This document shows, in pieces, positions 53,392 through 64,000 of a stretch of 64,000 nt of DNA. Positions within the stretch are counted from its first letter, which is position 1, and the number at the start of each line of letters is the position of its first letter. The position numbers and the translations under genes were made by a program. This stretch comes from Fonsecaea monophora (taxonomy: Eukaryota > Ascomycota > Eurotiomycetes > Chaetothyriales > Herpotrichiellaceae): assembly GCF_001642475.1 (NCBI RefSeq), contig NW_019173932.1, positions 186,001-250,000 of the forward strand. Reading direction: 5' to 3'. Under the pieces are notes generated by a model, which saw nothing but the letters and a program-made list of their open reading frames with translations, was not told the DNA's origin and made no database searches.

Positions 53392-54973
53392 GTCATGTGT
53401 CCAACACAGAGGGATTGACGGGAATGTCACAGGCGACGAGTGTTGTTGAATTCAAACGGCACACGGGGCTTCACAGCGCGTTTGAATCTGTGTGGCCAAC
53501 TCTGTGGAGGCTTTTGCATAATGTATCGTGGCTGGGGGTCCAGCTGAGCAACAAATATCGATTCAATGAGCCGATATGCGCAGTGTCTATGCAGTCAATG
53601 TTCATCTACTATGAGTCTCACTGGTAACGCGCGCAAAACGGGAAGAGCACGGAAATCAACCAAGTCAGCCTCGTTGACAATAACAACGACAAAGATGGAT
53701 TCAATGCCAGCCTCTGGACTGCGCGGTTAAGTCAAGAATAAACACGGCATGGTCTTCTTTGGGTCGGCGATGGACCTGTCAGTTTCGGTTTTCTAATTGC
53801 CATTGTGTGATGGTTGGATGAGAAGTGCTGAAACGATCGGCCTCGAAACAGGTTATCGGATGTACTTGTAGAGACGGGCCGGACGAGGGAAAAGGTCGGA
53901 CGCTGGGCAGCGAATGGATAAAGGGGGTCATTTTCCACGAGCGACCAATGGATAGAGCCGATGGCATTGTTTCAAGATTGCGTTTCTCAAACGATAGGCG
54001 GGGACGCCTCCTTTTGCTTCAGCCCCGCCATGCCCCGCTCAAGCCCCACCCGAAGCAGCCTCCTGTCCAATAATTCTGACGAAATTGACTCTATCCCCTG
54101 CCCCTGTCTCCTGTTGGCTGCAAGCCATTGTGTCGAATCTTCAGAGAAACCCCGCCCCTGCCCCCCCTTCAAAGGTCCACTCATCCCTTCTCCTGGACCT
54201 TTCTGTTGAGAGCACACCGACATCAGTGGCACGACGAAGTACGAGGTACTACCAACTCGGTACTTCTCTAACCTAGCCAAGTATAGAAGGCTACCTATCA
54301 TTCGGCGAATTCGCGCTACCTTGGCACCATGCAACCTCTGTTGCGACATCCCACTTTCGCGTTTCGTGCTGCGCCGTTCACCTGCTTCTGTTGTTTCACA
54401 CCAGAATCCACTTGTCTTCTCAACTATCCTAAGCGTGGCCTACTCCAAGGTAACCCGTCGACAAGTCTCTCTCCTTATCACCCTTCGGTAGGTACCGAGG
54501 ACTCCTTACAGACCACAATGGCCCAGGTTGGCCAAATCGACACCCACAGACCAAGTCTCCATCGCAGCCCACCCGACCATGTGTCAACCCTCCTTGGCCC
54601 AGGGAGTTCCCCTACAGTAAATGTTTTATATTCACCTGGGGGGTTCCTCCTCCTGTACTCGGTAGCTGTCACACTAATCAGACCACTCTCTTTTTTCTTT
54701 GCACCGGGCCTCCTGTCTGTTTGCTCTGTTTTTTCCTTGTCCTCTCCCGTCGACGACCTTCCATGCTCGTGGACAGGTTCCTCTCCCCCGTTTTCTGAGA
54801 GCATTCCTCATTCTTTTCTGGCAGTCGCTGGCCGTGCCTCCATTCCTTTTCAGCAAGCAGTGCTTGATCCTCGCATCACCGGTCTCGACGACCACTTTTT
54901 ACCACATATCCAACAATCACTACCGAAGGAAAACGATATCAAACCCCCTTCCGGAAAGCCTCGGAAACCAAAA
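53392..54973. other. Long spacer or 5' leader of the following membrane-protein gene
   Basis: About 1.6 kb. From about 54040 onward it is strongly pyrimidine-rich (CCCCGCCC, CTCTTTTTTC), typical of fungal promoters and leaders. A plus-strand frame open from 54329 joins the next gene in frame, but its sequence looks non-coding, so I place the start at 54974. Confidence 0.5.
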
Positions 54974-55900
54974 ATGCATTTGACAACTATTATTGCTTCG
55001 GCGGTGTTGCTCTTGGCCGAGGTCGACATCATCTCGGCGAAGGCCATTCTCCATCTGCCCGATGCTATCAGAAGGAGAAACGCCTGGGAAGATGGGATGG
55101 AGAAAGAGGCGGATAAGATTCTGCGACGAGAGCCGCAATCCTCAACCGGCTCTCTTTCCGTGGCGGCTCCAACGGGAGCGTTAAATGAAACGATCGCGAC
55201 GGCTTGCGTCAATAACCTCAAATCACTCACTTCGGTCGAGAATGCTGCTGGTCTCGCCGCGTGCTACAACATCATGCAGTACGACAGCAAGCAAGGCGCC
55301 TTCGAAGCGGATCTTCGACTCTATTCAATGTTTCCCCCGACTGGAAACTTTGAGAATGTGCCTATCAACGATATCATGATCAGCTTGACCTATCCCGCGA
55401 GCACCACGTTTCAGTCGTTAACCAAGCGGAGGAAGCGAGATTTGGAAGCACGCCAAAGCAGCATGGCCGAAGTACAACAATACACCCTCTTTGGGACGTT
55501 TGAAAAAACCCTGGATCTCGCCATGCTGAATGACACCCAAATCATGTCGCTGATGCTGCCGGACATCAAGCTGAACGCTGCCACCAATTCTCTGACGCCT
55601 ATCAACGCCAACATCAGTGCAGCGGATGGCGCCTGGTTCGTGGTGGGCCAATTCAAGGACGAATTCAAGAACGTCCTCGTTAGCCCTTCTGTGGCCGCCG
55701 CGGCCATCACTGCCGCAGTTCCTTTCGTCCTCCCAGGCACGAGCCTAGGCATCTTCCCCACGGGGTTGATTGTCACCTGCGCGTGGACATTCTTGTTCTT
55801 CTTGGCCTACGGACTGGGCACCATTGGCCGGATCCAATATAGAAGTGTATATAGAAAGAGAAAGGCGGCCCAGGCCGGTCGAACTGGCAAGCGGATATAG
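54974..55900 (+). CDS. Predicted secreted/membrane protein of unknown function
   Basis: Intron-free 308 residues from ATG 54974. A signal peptide or anchor begins MHLTTIIASAVLLLAEVD. The lumenal part has possible N-glycosylation sites (NET, NDT, NIS), a paired basic site RRRN, and even polarity (CVNNLKSLTSVENAAGLAAC; NVPINDIMISLTYP). Near the C-terminus are two hydrophobic helices (VAAAAITAAVPFVLPG; GLIVTCAWTFLFFLAYGLGT) followed by a basic tail (RSVYRKRKAAQAGR). I recall similar unnamed proteins in other Eurotiomycetes but no named domain. An in-frame ORF extends upstream to 54329; that region looks like leader. Confidence 0.65.
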   Translation: MHLTTIIASAVLLLAEVDIISAKAILHLPDAIRRRNAWEDGMEKEADKILRREPQSSTGSLSVAAPTGALNETIATACVNNLKSLTSVENAAGLAACYNIMQYDSKQGAFEADLRLYSMFPPTGNFENVPINDIMISLTYPASTTFQSLTKRRKRDLEARQSSMAEVQQYTLFGTFEKTLDLAMLNDTQIMSLMLPDIKLNAATNSLTPINANISAADGAWFVVGQFKDEFKNVLVSPSVAAAAITAAVPFVLPGTSLGIFPTGLIVTCAWTFLFFLAYGLGTIGRIQYRSVYRKRKAAQAGRTGKRI

Positions 55901-56869
55901 ACAAAAAAGCCCTGGTACTGAGATGATTCCTTTTTTTTTTGGTTGGTGGAGCTTTAGCCAGCGACCGACCGAGATAGGGGACTGGAAGGAGAAAGACGGA
56001 GCAGATTTGACATTGATACTTTTTGGGGAGATACCCTCGCTTTTGTATTGTGAAACAGTCTTTTTGAACCCACAGTCACATATGGAAATTGTACCAACAG
56101 CAGCAGTGACTCAGATGACGATTTTGACCATGTTTTCTGCTGGTGGACGAAGATGATGAAGCGTGTATGTGTGTGGTTTTTTTTGGTTGGACATGAGTTG
56201 AAATGAAGTGAAATGAAGTTGCAGTGAAATTTGCACACGTGACCACACCAGAAACTTTCTTCCCATCGACATTTTCCCCGCTGTTGCTGTTGCTGTTTGC
56301 CCGTTGCGTTCATTCTTCTCCTCAGAAAACGAGCAATAGGGCTGACGACCATCTCTCTACTCCTTCTATAATGTCTCTTCTGGTCCTTCGCAGTGTCTAG
56401 AGGATGAACCCGACAGAGCCTCTTCTGGGAGAGTCGCTTTCCTTTCCCCGACAGGTTTGTGAGCCCAAGTCCGGTACGGGCATCTCATTTCCTGCTAGAA
56501 ATTTCGACCCTCGAAGAAAGAGAAATTTTCGGTGCGACGCCTGATCTTCTAAATGCGCTATTCTTCAGAGTGCCCTCTTTCTTTTCCCCCCAAAGATCCC
56601 AAAGTGATTCAAAACAGCTTGTAGGGTTTGGACGGCATCATATCACATCACGTCATCCCCGAGAGATATTTATCGTCGCACGCATACAGCGACAGGGAAC
56701 ACCAGCGGCCAGAGACGAGGTTGGACGCTGGTGGTCTGGTGAGGAGGCTGTTGATCTAGCGGCGACGCAGATCTCTGACGGGGGAACTTTTACGACTAGG
56801 GTCTCGAGCCCTCTCTCTCCGCTGGAAATCCGCCGTGAGTCAGAGGTCGAAGGCAAGCACGTCGCCGCA
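55901..56869. other. Spacer and leader before the TPR gene
   Basis: About 970 bp. Upstream small ORFs exist near 56370 and 56400 (for example the ATG at 56403), so the TPR mRNA may carry uORFs. The downstream coding frame is open from 56459 but without an ATG before 56870. Confidence 0.45.
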
Positions 56870-59800
56870 ATGGAACACCTCTATCCCTATCCCAAGATGG
56901 GGACTTCCTTTCTCGAAATTCTGCAGGACCCGTTGACTCGTAAGTTGCTGGGGTTTGAGGCCTTGCATGCAGAACCAGTACCCTTCATCAGTGGGGTCAC
57001 GTCGCGGGTCAAGTTTTTGCTGAACGATGCCATGCAGCAGCTCTCGTTCCTCAAGATTGGATATACCGCGCTCGAGGCCTTCTTACAAGCCAACTGTACT
57101 GGACCTCCCTTGGATTTCAACACGGACGAGGTTATATTTCCGGACATCTACCGACACGAGGACATTGGATCACTGAAACAGGCACTGTTCGAGTACCTTT
57201 CCGTTGATGGCTCTCGTCCCTACCCACTGACGCCGCACATTGAGCTCTTCTGGCTCGCCAAAGTCATCTTGTCGAATCCCACACTGGCTGAAGCTGGTTT
57301 CAACGGCCGGCGGGCACGCTTTCGAGTCAACTTCTGGCACCAGAAACTCCTCTCTGAAGAGTCGCCGTCCCTCCGGGACGCCATCTATTTGGATGCCGAG
57401 GTCCTCGAGCGCCAACTTACATCTCGCTTGGCATTTGGGGGAGCGGCTGCTGAAGAACATTTTGTCGAATTCCTCATCGAGCGAGCGGTGGTTCGAACAC
57501 ACTACGGCGACGATGCGTTGGCGAGGGCAGATCTGGCCAAGGCCGCAACGACGCGACACTTTCAATTCGTGTTGACTGGCGCATTGGGCAAAAGGACGAA
57601 ATTCCAGGACCGGGATATCAGCCAACTCGTCGTTCTGGCCAAAAGTCGGGATCACGAGCCTGAACCGTACAGCAGTCGTAAGGGCAGTAGAGCCGAGGCG
57701 GCAAAATCTAGCGATACTATCGCAGAGTCTGACCGTGGTGAAGCTGTGAGTACGTCCAGCAGCGCGGCGACAAAACCCGAGAATTTGCCTCTCAACGACG
57801 ACACTCTTCTGGAACGGATCGAGTTCCAATCCGCTGATTCAGCGGTGCCGGTGTCTGAAGCCACAATGACGCACATTGCATCCCCTGACTCGAACATCCC
57901 CTCCCAACTCGCATCTCTTGATCCGGCCAGCCAGCCGCTCCTCTACCCCATGGACAGTATCATCCTTCTTGCCACCGCGAGCAGCATTACCAATACCTCT
58001 CCAGATGACGGTTTGGTGAGGGAAGAAACTCTGCCTTATGCGACTCGAGTCCTGGAAGGCGGGTCCTCTAATTGGCAAGTGTATACCCAAGCTCTGCTGG
58101 TCAGAAGTAGGATCGAAGGTTACCGATCCCGTACCGCGGAGAGGGGGCTGTTACAGTTGCAAGCGCTGGTCGATCAGGTCATTGTCGAAACGACATCAGA
58201 TCCCACAGCTTCGGCATCAGATACGAAGGACCGAACGACGTCCGCCACAGAAACAGCAGACCCGTCAACAAAAGGCGCAACCACGTTCCTCCCCAAGGGG
58301 AACCCCTCGGAATCCGCGTCCGTGGCCGAGCGTCTGAAGTACATATACCAACTCGCCCCGCCGCTTCGATGGGAGCTAGAGGCTGAACTCGCCCAGCGCT
58401 GGGCTCAACTGGGTGGCCTCAAAACAGCGCTGGATATCTACAACCGACTGCAGATGTACGCGGAAGTGGCACTATGTCTAGCAGCGACGGATCAGGAGGG
58501 CAAGGCTTTGGAGTTGCTCAAGGATCTGTTGTTTGAGGATTCGCAGGCTGCAGATGCTGACAGAAAACTTCGCTCTCCTCCACCGGCAGACGCTCCCCGC
58601 CTCCTTTGCATCCTAGGCGACATCACCGATGATCCCTCCCACTATTCCCTGGCATGGACCGTCTCCTCGAGCCGGTATGCCCGTGCACAGCGCTCGCTCG
58701 GCCGGTACTACACTAAGAGACGCGACTTCCCGCGCGCCGCAGAAGCGTACACCCTCGCGCTGGGTATCTCTCGCCTCGACCGGGCGAGCTGGTTCGCTTT
58801 GGGGTGTCTGCAGTTAGAGCAGGAGGAGTGGATCTCCGCGGTCGAGAGCTTTACCCGATGTGTGCAGTTGGACGACAGAGATGCCGAGAGCTGGTCAAAT
58901 CTGGCTGTGGCGTTGTTGAGGCTAGACAAGCCCATGGCCGCGTTGGCCGATGTGCCCGAAACAGACCGCGAGGACACTGCAACGACCACCGCTCCTGGGC
59001 CACTCGACGACGAAGAAACCATGGTCGACACGGAAGCTCACGCCGCTTCGGAATCTCTTGCCAAACAGAAGATCGACCCGTACCGGCATCTGCGGGACGC
59101 TCTCCGAGCCTTGCGCCGCGCGGCGACCCTGAAGAGGGACGACGCTCGGATCTGGGACAACTACCTCACAGTGGCGGCGAGCATACCGCCATCGGCGGAC
59201 ACGCCGTGGGGGGAAGTCATCCAGGCCATGGGGCGCGTGGTGGAGCTTCGCGGGAAGAAGGAAGGAGAGAAATGCATCGATCTAAAGATCTTGGGCGTCC
59301 TCACAGACTATGTCACAGGGACCTGGACGTACCCACCGACAGGCGGGGACAAGGACGAAGGCGGGGATGGGCAGGACCACAGCGTGGGTGTTGCCGACGA
59401 AGCAGGGACTGCCCGAGGGGCGAATCGTCCCGAGGAAAAGCGAACAGAGCAGAACGGGCAAGTCGAGAAGGACGAAACATCGCCACCGGACCCCAACTCG
59501 ACAACAACCTCGTCGACCACGGCGACAGCGACGACGGAAAGAGGGAGACTGCCCTACACGGCCCGCTCATTCCTGCACCTGATCGACACGCAAATCGCGC
59601 CGCTCGCGACCTCTTCGCCCGCGCTGTGGACGCTCCTCTCGCGCGTCGCGCAGTGGCGCCGACGCCCGCACGCGGCGCTGCAGTGGAGCGAGAAGTCGTG
59701 GCGCGCCCAGCTCGCGGCCGTCTCGGCCTCGGAGGACTTTGACACGGTGGCCCGCGACCAGTGGCGCCGGGTGGTCGACAAGACGGTGTGGATGATGCAG

Positions 59801-60010
59801 CGGTACCGCGACCTCGGCCCGCTGCAGCGCGAGCGCACCGGCGGCGCCGTCGAGGCCAAATGGCGCTTCAAGGCCCGCAGCGCGGCGCGCAGGGTGCTCG
59901 GCCGCGGCAAGGCGTGGGAAGAGGTCGGCGACGAGGACTGGACCAGGCTGAAGAAGGCGATGGGCGATCTTGACGCCGATGCCGATGCCGCTGTCGCTGT
60001 CGCCGCGTGA
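56870..60010 (+). CDS. emw1: TPR-repeat protein, TTC27/Emw1 family
   Basis: About 1046 residues from ATG 56870 (MEHLYPYPKMGTSFLEIL), no intron. A helical N-terminal half contains family-like EERAVVRTHYGDDALARADL-type sequence. The TPR part includes LRWELEAELAQRWAQLGGLK, TALDIYNRLQMYAEVALCL, then a run of classic repeats (YYTKRRDFPRAAEAYTLALG, SWFALGCLQLEQEEWISAVE, AESWSNLAVALL). This order matches human TTC27 and fission yeast Emw1, linked to cell-surface or ribosome/protein complex assembly functions that remain poorly defined. A long low-complexity Asp/Glu/Thr insertion lies near residues 690-720 and 820-890. The C-terminus ends in Ala/Asp repeats. Confidence 0.88.
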   Translation: MEHLYPYPKMGTSFLEILQDPLTRKLLGFEALHAEPVPFISGVTSRVKFLLNDAMQQLSFLKIGYTALEAFLQANCTGPPLDFNTDEVIFPDIYRHEDIGSLKQALFEYLSVDGSRPYPLTPHIELFWLAKVILSNPTLAEAGFNGRRARFRVNFWHQKLLSEESPSLRDAIYLDAEVLERQLTSRLAFGGAAAEEHFVEFLIERAVVRTHYGDDALARADLAKAATTRHFQFVLTGALGKRTKFQDRDISQLVVLAKSRDHEPEPYSSRKGSRAEAAKSSDTIAESDRGEAVSTSSSAATKPENLPLNDDTLLERIEFQSADSAVPVSEATMTHIASPDSNIPSQLASLDPASQPLLYPMDSIILLATASSITNTSPDDGLVREETLPYATRVLEGGSSNWQVYTQALLVRSRIEGYRSRTAERGLLQLQALVDQVIVETTSDPTASASDTKDRTTSATETADPSTKGATTFLPKGNPSESASVAERLKYIYQLAPPLRWELEAELAQRWAQLGGLKTALDIYNRLQMYAEVALCLAATDQEGKALELLKDLLFEDSQAADADRKLRSPPPADAPRLLCILGDITDDPSHYSLAWTVSSSRYARAQRSLGRYYTKRRDFPRAAEAYTLALGISRLDRASWFALGCLQLEQEEWISAVESFTRCVQLDDRDAESWSNLAVALLRLDKPMAALADVPETDREDTATTTAPGPLDDEETMVDTEAHAASESLAKQKIDPYRHLRDALRALRRAATLKRDDARIWDNYLTVAASIPPSADTPWGEVIQAMGRVVELRGKKEGEKCIDLKILGVLTDYVTGTWTYPPTGGDKDEGGDGQDHSVGVADEAGTARGANRPEEKRTEQNGQVEKDETSPPDPNSTTTSSTTATATTERGRLPYTARSFLHLIDTQIAPLATSSPALWTLLSRVAQWRRRPHAALQWSEKSWRAQLAAVSASEDFDTVARDQWRRVVDKTVWMMQRYRDLGPLQRERTGGAVEAKWRFKARSAARRVLGRGKAWEEVGDEDWTRLKKAMGDLDADADAAVAVAA

Positions 60011-60016
60011 TAAATA

Positions 60017-60031
60017 CCCCCCCCCCCCCCC
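60017..60031. repeat. Poly-C run
   Basis: Fifteen C in a row just after the stop of the TPR gene. Confidence 0.85.
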
Positions 60032-60281
60032 TGGGAGAAAAAAAAGTAAATGCTAGTACCACATATGTAACAGAATATCACACGCACGCACGCTCCTCGA
60101 TTCTCTAGTTCTCTGTTTCTCTGTTGTTTCTCTATTCTCTCGAGGCCTTTCCCTGATATTAATCGTCGGGTATATCCCGAATCTGGAGTCTGGAGTCTGC
60201 AGTCTGAAGTTCTAGATTCCTTTGTAGGCAAGGTTTTGACCTTTCACGGTTTTAGAATACTCGGTGTAGTGGCTCAATGGC

Positions 60282-60303
60282 AGAGAGAGAGAGAGAGAGA
60301 GAG
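60282..60303. repeat. AG dinucleotide microsatellite
   Basis: Eleven AG units in a row in a convergent spacer. Confidence 0.85.
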
Positions 60304-60759
60304 GGAGAAAAGGGAATGAGACCAAGGTATTCAGGTACGTAAGAACGAAAAAGTCCTGCTGTCTCATAGTCGGTACTGTTGGTATATCAGTAATGCGGCA
60401 CGCCCATGACAGTCACAGGTCAGCCGACAATGAGCCACCGCTTGGCCGCCATATCATCCCCTTTTTTTGGTTGGTGTCTTAGCCGTACAAGGCTTTATTG
60501 ATGTATTAACAGCAATAGGGGTATCCAGACTCCAGAGTACTTGGGTAGATTGCACCCTCAAGTGCACACCGTAATGAGCCTCTCCGGCTTTGTGCGTGAG
60601 TTTAACACAAACATGCACCTTAAAGCGTCACTCCAACTTGCCACGCGACGAGGACCTGAACGAGAGCCTTGAATGGCTATCATTCCTCCATGACTCAACG
60701 AGCCTGAGGCGAGCCGCCCCCTGTCCATCCCTGCTTTAGAGGCAGCATGCCGTGTCTGT

Positions 60760-63440
60760 TCAAGTGTATACGCTCTGCAGAAAATCACCACAATTAGCAC
60801 ACGCATTGACTCAACCTCAAAAGACAAAAAACTCACCTCGGTGTACGCATTCACTTGTATGCCTCTCTCCGCCATCTCCTCCTCACACAGGAAATCCAGG
60901 GGCATCCAAACAAGATGTCCCCGAATCTTGTCCAACTCCTTCCGCACAAGCTCTACCGGCATGTGTGGATCATGTAAATGGCCTTGTTTGATCGTCTGGC
61001 GAGGTGCAAAGTCATCGTAATCCTTCCACGTCTTAATGTGGTTGTCCGGGTCGGCGCGGAATAGATAGCGGTACACGTCAGTGTTGGTAGTGGCTTGACC
61101 CGTCCATTTTTCCCAGAGTGTGTCGGACAAGGGATCAGCCACGAATTCCCATTCTTCGCCAGAGTACTCATCGTTCATGCATACGGTTGGTGGTTGGGCA
61201 TTGGGGTCATTGGAGGCGTCCACGGATTGCGCTTCGATCATGCCCAGGTGTTCGCGCCAGATGTGGCGTCGTAAAGTCGCAGCGTGGTAGCCTGCTTGAT
61301 AGGGCTTGCCGTCCATGGTGGTTTCAAGCACTTTGGTGTCGGTCATGACGATCGCGAGTTCCGAGTCGTGCGAACCCAACATGGAACGATCGTTAATATT
61401 GCTTGATCCGCAAATCACCGTCTTGTCGTCCACAATCAGCAATTTGGCGTGGATGTAGAGTTCCTCTTGTACAAAGTTGTCCTTCTCGGCCTCGGGTTCA
61501 CCTTCCCATGGTTCTTCGCTAACGAGCCCGCCACGAGCCATGGCATCTTCGGCGATTGACTCGGCCGAAGTGACGGGGTCCTTGACGTCGAGCTTCTTGC
61601 GCGCAGCTTCGAACCGGCGCTTGCGGTCAATAATGGCATGTTGTTCATCTTCACTGACGTTGGCGCCCGTGCCACGGGATTCCTTTTCGGTCTTTTCGCC
61701 TTCGTAACCATGGATGCCGCTGCCCATGATCTCCTCTGCCTCGGCACGCTGGAGCTGTTGGTATGACACTCCAGACTCTTTCTCCTGTTGAATGAGTGAT
61801 GGGGTCCTATCGATGCGGTCATAGGCACGCAAATTGAAGACAAATATGTACTTGGTGGGATCCACCCCAGCGGCTTTGAGTTGTCCAAAGATCGAGTGTT
61901 CGCCTCGATTGATGCTCTTGTATTGATAATCCATTATGGCCCTTGTCCCGATAGCCGCGTCGCTGCGAAGATCACCTGCAAAACCTGGAATGGCAGGGAT
62001 GAGTATGATGACTCGGAACTTGCGGTTTTCCTTTTCAGCACGGACGCATGCATTGACTATTGCTCGGCCGATTTGGTTGTGGACGGGCGACTGATGCTCG
62101 CCGGTAGCAGTGATGAAGAACTGATTTTCAATGTAGACATAGTGCTGGGCATTTTCAATCACTTCAACATAGGCGGTTTGAATACTGTGATCGAGTAAGA
62201 TGCCACTGCTCCAGTCATCGCTGCTCCGAACCAGCTGCGCGTGGACAGAACCGGCATTCTGAAGGCCCTTGCCCTCAAGCGGACTGAGAGGATGCTCTAT
62301 ATACTTTCCCACTGGGTGTTTTGGTCTTTGAATCGCAATGAGGTCTTCGTCCGGGTTGGAGCCATCCGCCCTGGATCGAGTGGTCATACACAGATAGTCG
62401 ACACTCTCATCTCGCTTGTATTTGTCTCGCTTGACAAAGTTCCACCTCAGGACAAAATGTTCGGCAATATCTAACACGGAGTCGCCAACCACAGCCATTG
62501 CTACGTCGTGCCATGGCATTCGGCCGTAGTCGGTCTTGTTGAGTTCGTTGTTGGACCAATCCTCGACTGTGTGGAAGTCCATGATCCTGCGTGGAAACCC
62601 TATCAGTCTGGGATTTATAGAGGGTCGTGTTGTGACATACCTGTTATTGTTGAAATCTTGTCCAGGGAAGATTTCGTTGACCACTCCGGAGGGATGGACA
62701 TCTGCCAGAAGATGCTGACGGAGATCCCACCTTCCGTAGCACAGATCTAAGCCTCCGATGAACGCGAGGTGGTAGTCAATCACGATAAACTTCTCATGAT
62801 GCGCCCAGTAGAAAGTCATATCACCAAAATTCTCGAAGACGTTATGGTCCGGGTGGCGCAGGATATGGATATTCCCGTGGCCAGGGCTGCCTTCGGGGCA
62901 AAGTGCTCGCAAGGCATGCTTCGTGTGCGCGGAATTACAAGTCAAGGCTTGCTGAACCTCCTTGTAGACGATCACATAGACTTGGACTCCGCGCTCGGCC
63001 GCACGCTTGATGGTTTGATCCAGACGCCATTCCTGGTTGAAAAACGGCGGGCGGCGCAGGAACAGCTCGGGCGAGAGCCACCAGTCGGCAATGTAAATTG
63101 TCTCCTTGGCATTCTCGAGACCAACCGAGACAGCCCAGAAGTAGTCGCGACCGTCAACATACCACTTGATGCGGTTATTGTCGCGCTCGGGGAAGAAGGA
63201 CTCGAAGCGATGAGACTCGCAAATGGCTGTTCTCTTGCGGTCCGTCTCTTGTTCATGCTCCTCATCATGACGATGGTTCTTGTTGACCAGGTTCTTGAGC
63301 TTGCCAATCTTGTGCTTGAAATGGATAGCCTCGATTTTGGCATCGTGCAGCTTGGTATCTAAAATGGGGATAATCATCTACCTGTTCGGGCCGAAGGATT
63401 GACAAGGCAGACCTTTGAGCTTTTCGCGAAGCGCTTTCAT
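60760..63440 (-). CDS. pldA: Phospholipase D (fungal PldA type)
   Basis: Four exons give 836 residues: 63440-63413, 63358-62641, 62586-60837 and 60774-60760. The first exon codes only MKALREKLK plus one base and the last only SVYT and the stop; both introns (63359-63412, 60775-60836) have good GT-AG ends and restore the usual ends. The middle intron (62587-62640) is 54 bp with no stop, so read-through would insert 18 residues. Catalytic HKD motifs: HEKFIVID at about 197-204 and HAKLLIVDD at about 628, each followed by GG-or-GSSN-type sequence. There is no PX or PH domain, unlike Spo14. It hydrolyses phosphatidylcholine to phosphatidic acid, at membranes. Confidence 0.93.
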
Positions 63441-64000
63441 CCTGGGCCACTCTTTACGGCTCTTTTCTTACCGCCTGAGGCAGAAATGTAATTACTGGTA
63501 CGCGCGCGCGGTTCGGTGTCATGCGACTGCGACGATACAAGTGGGCGATGTGCGAAGGGCGGTTCAAGGATACTGCCGGGGATTGTCGACAGAACTGAAG
63601 CAGTGGAATAATATGGGAAAGAACAAAATGACGGACGAAAAGACTCGGAACAGGTAAGATGTGGGAACATAGTTTGGCAAACTTCATTGACCAAGGTCAA
63701 GCCATCTGAAGTGGACTGGGGCCGTGAGCTGCTGTTGGGCGCATTCTATCGTAGTGTCAGATGTTCAGCTCGCACGACCAACCAACTACGTCATCAGGCA
63801 TTTCTTGTCCTGGTGTCCCCAATTGCCCCCCCTTGTTTCCCCTCCATGCCGCTCTCCGTCTCGCCATGTGGTCGCTGGTTACGCCCCAAGTGTGACGATT
63901 AAGTACTCGGGCAGTGCCAGGTAATCTCAGTACCTCGCACAGGCATTCAGTCTACCAAAGAACCTTCATCTGCACAATATGATGATATTGGTGTTGAGAA
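63441..64000. other. Right flank, upstream region of phospholipase D
   Basis: About 560 bp upstream of the minus-strand PldA-type gene. A short CG-rich alternating tract (GCGCGCGCG) lies near 63503. No gene is supportable. Confidence 0.45.

Larger units (their letters stand above)
60011..60759. other. Convergent 3' flanks with homopolymer and AG microsatellite
   Basis: Between the ends of the TPR gene (plus) and the phospholipase D gene (minus). Contains a run of 15 C at 60017-60031 and an AG dinucleotide array at 60282-60303. No gene seen. Confidence 0.6.

Noticed and set aside
54329..54973. N-terminal extension of the unknown membrane protein
   Set aside because: In frame but low-complexity, pyrimidine-rich, Phe/Pro/Ser-biased and lacking any domain; the signal peptide at 54974 is a better start.
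58804..59742. 312-codon plus-strand frame rich in Arg and Gly
   Set aside because: Overlaps the TPR gene in another frame and has no motif; a GC-rich shadow.

Overview
The window is nuclear DNA of a filamentous ascomycete (Pezizomycotina). Genes carry short introns (about 47-125 bp) with GTAAGT-type donors and usually CTGAC/CTAAC-like branch points. The protein set is typically fungal: a Zn2Cys6 regulator, an APSES factor, GH81 glucanase, an FTA2-like kinase fold, a fungal APH-fold kinase and a DUF3328/UstYa protein. A Eurotiomycete, possibly a Chaetothyriomycetidae relative, is my best guess from gene content alone; this is inference.

Region 1 (about 1.5-15.7 kb) is the most interesting part. 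It is a catabolic gene cluster: an acyl-CoA synthetase ending in AKL, a divergently transcribed MCC-class acyl-CoA carboxylase beta subunit ending in ARI, a Zn2Cys6 regulator, an acyl-CoA dehydrogenase ending in SKL, and a biotin-carrying carboxylase alpha subunit. Two enzymes carry clear peroxisomal PTS1 tails and the alpha subunit has no evident mitochondrial presequence. This suggests a peroxisomal activate-desaturate-carboxylate route for a branched or isoprenoid acid, parallel to mitochondrial leucine breakdown and to the bacterial atu/liu pathways. An intron-containing tRNA-Tyr(GUA) gene lies inside the cluster. A frameshifted PQ-loop membrane protein gene lies between the dehydrogenase and the alpha subunit.

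Region 2 (16.4-32.2 kb) holds a PBDC1/Ypl225w-type eEF1A chaperone, a Ste6-like full ABC-B transporter with a GC-AG intron, a damaged UstYa-like gene, a WD40-cyclophilin (PPWD1/Cyp15), a large Net1/Dnt1-like nucleolar protein and eIF2 gamma. Region 3 (32.5-38.5 kb) holds an unidentified stretch, an FTA2-like gene, and a divergent pair of mitochondrial genes (mL41 with a long extension, and a LYR-motif protein).

Region 4 (38.8-47.9 kb) holds a five-exon GH81 glucanase, the Utp14 ribosome-biogenesis factor and an APH-family kinase gene with a +1 frame break. From 48 to 50 kb there is decayed or unrecognised material, including a zinc-finger gene with an in-frame stop. Region 5 (50.6-63.4 kb) holds an Mbp1-type APSES factor, an unidentified membrane protein, a TTC27/Emw1 TPR protein and a PldA-type phospholipase D.

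The housekeeping genes read cleanly while four accessory genes carry frameshifts or stops. That contrast points either to relaxed selection or to small assembly indels. Exon boundaries below were worked out by hand from splice consensus and reading frame; no alignment or transcript data were available.
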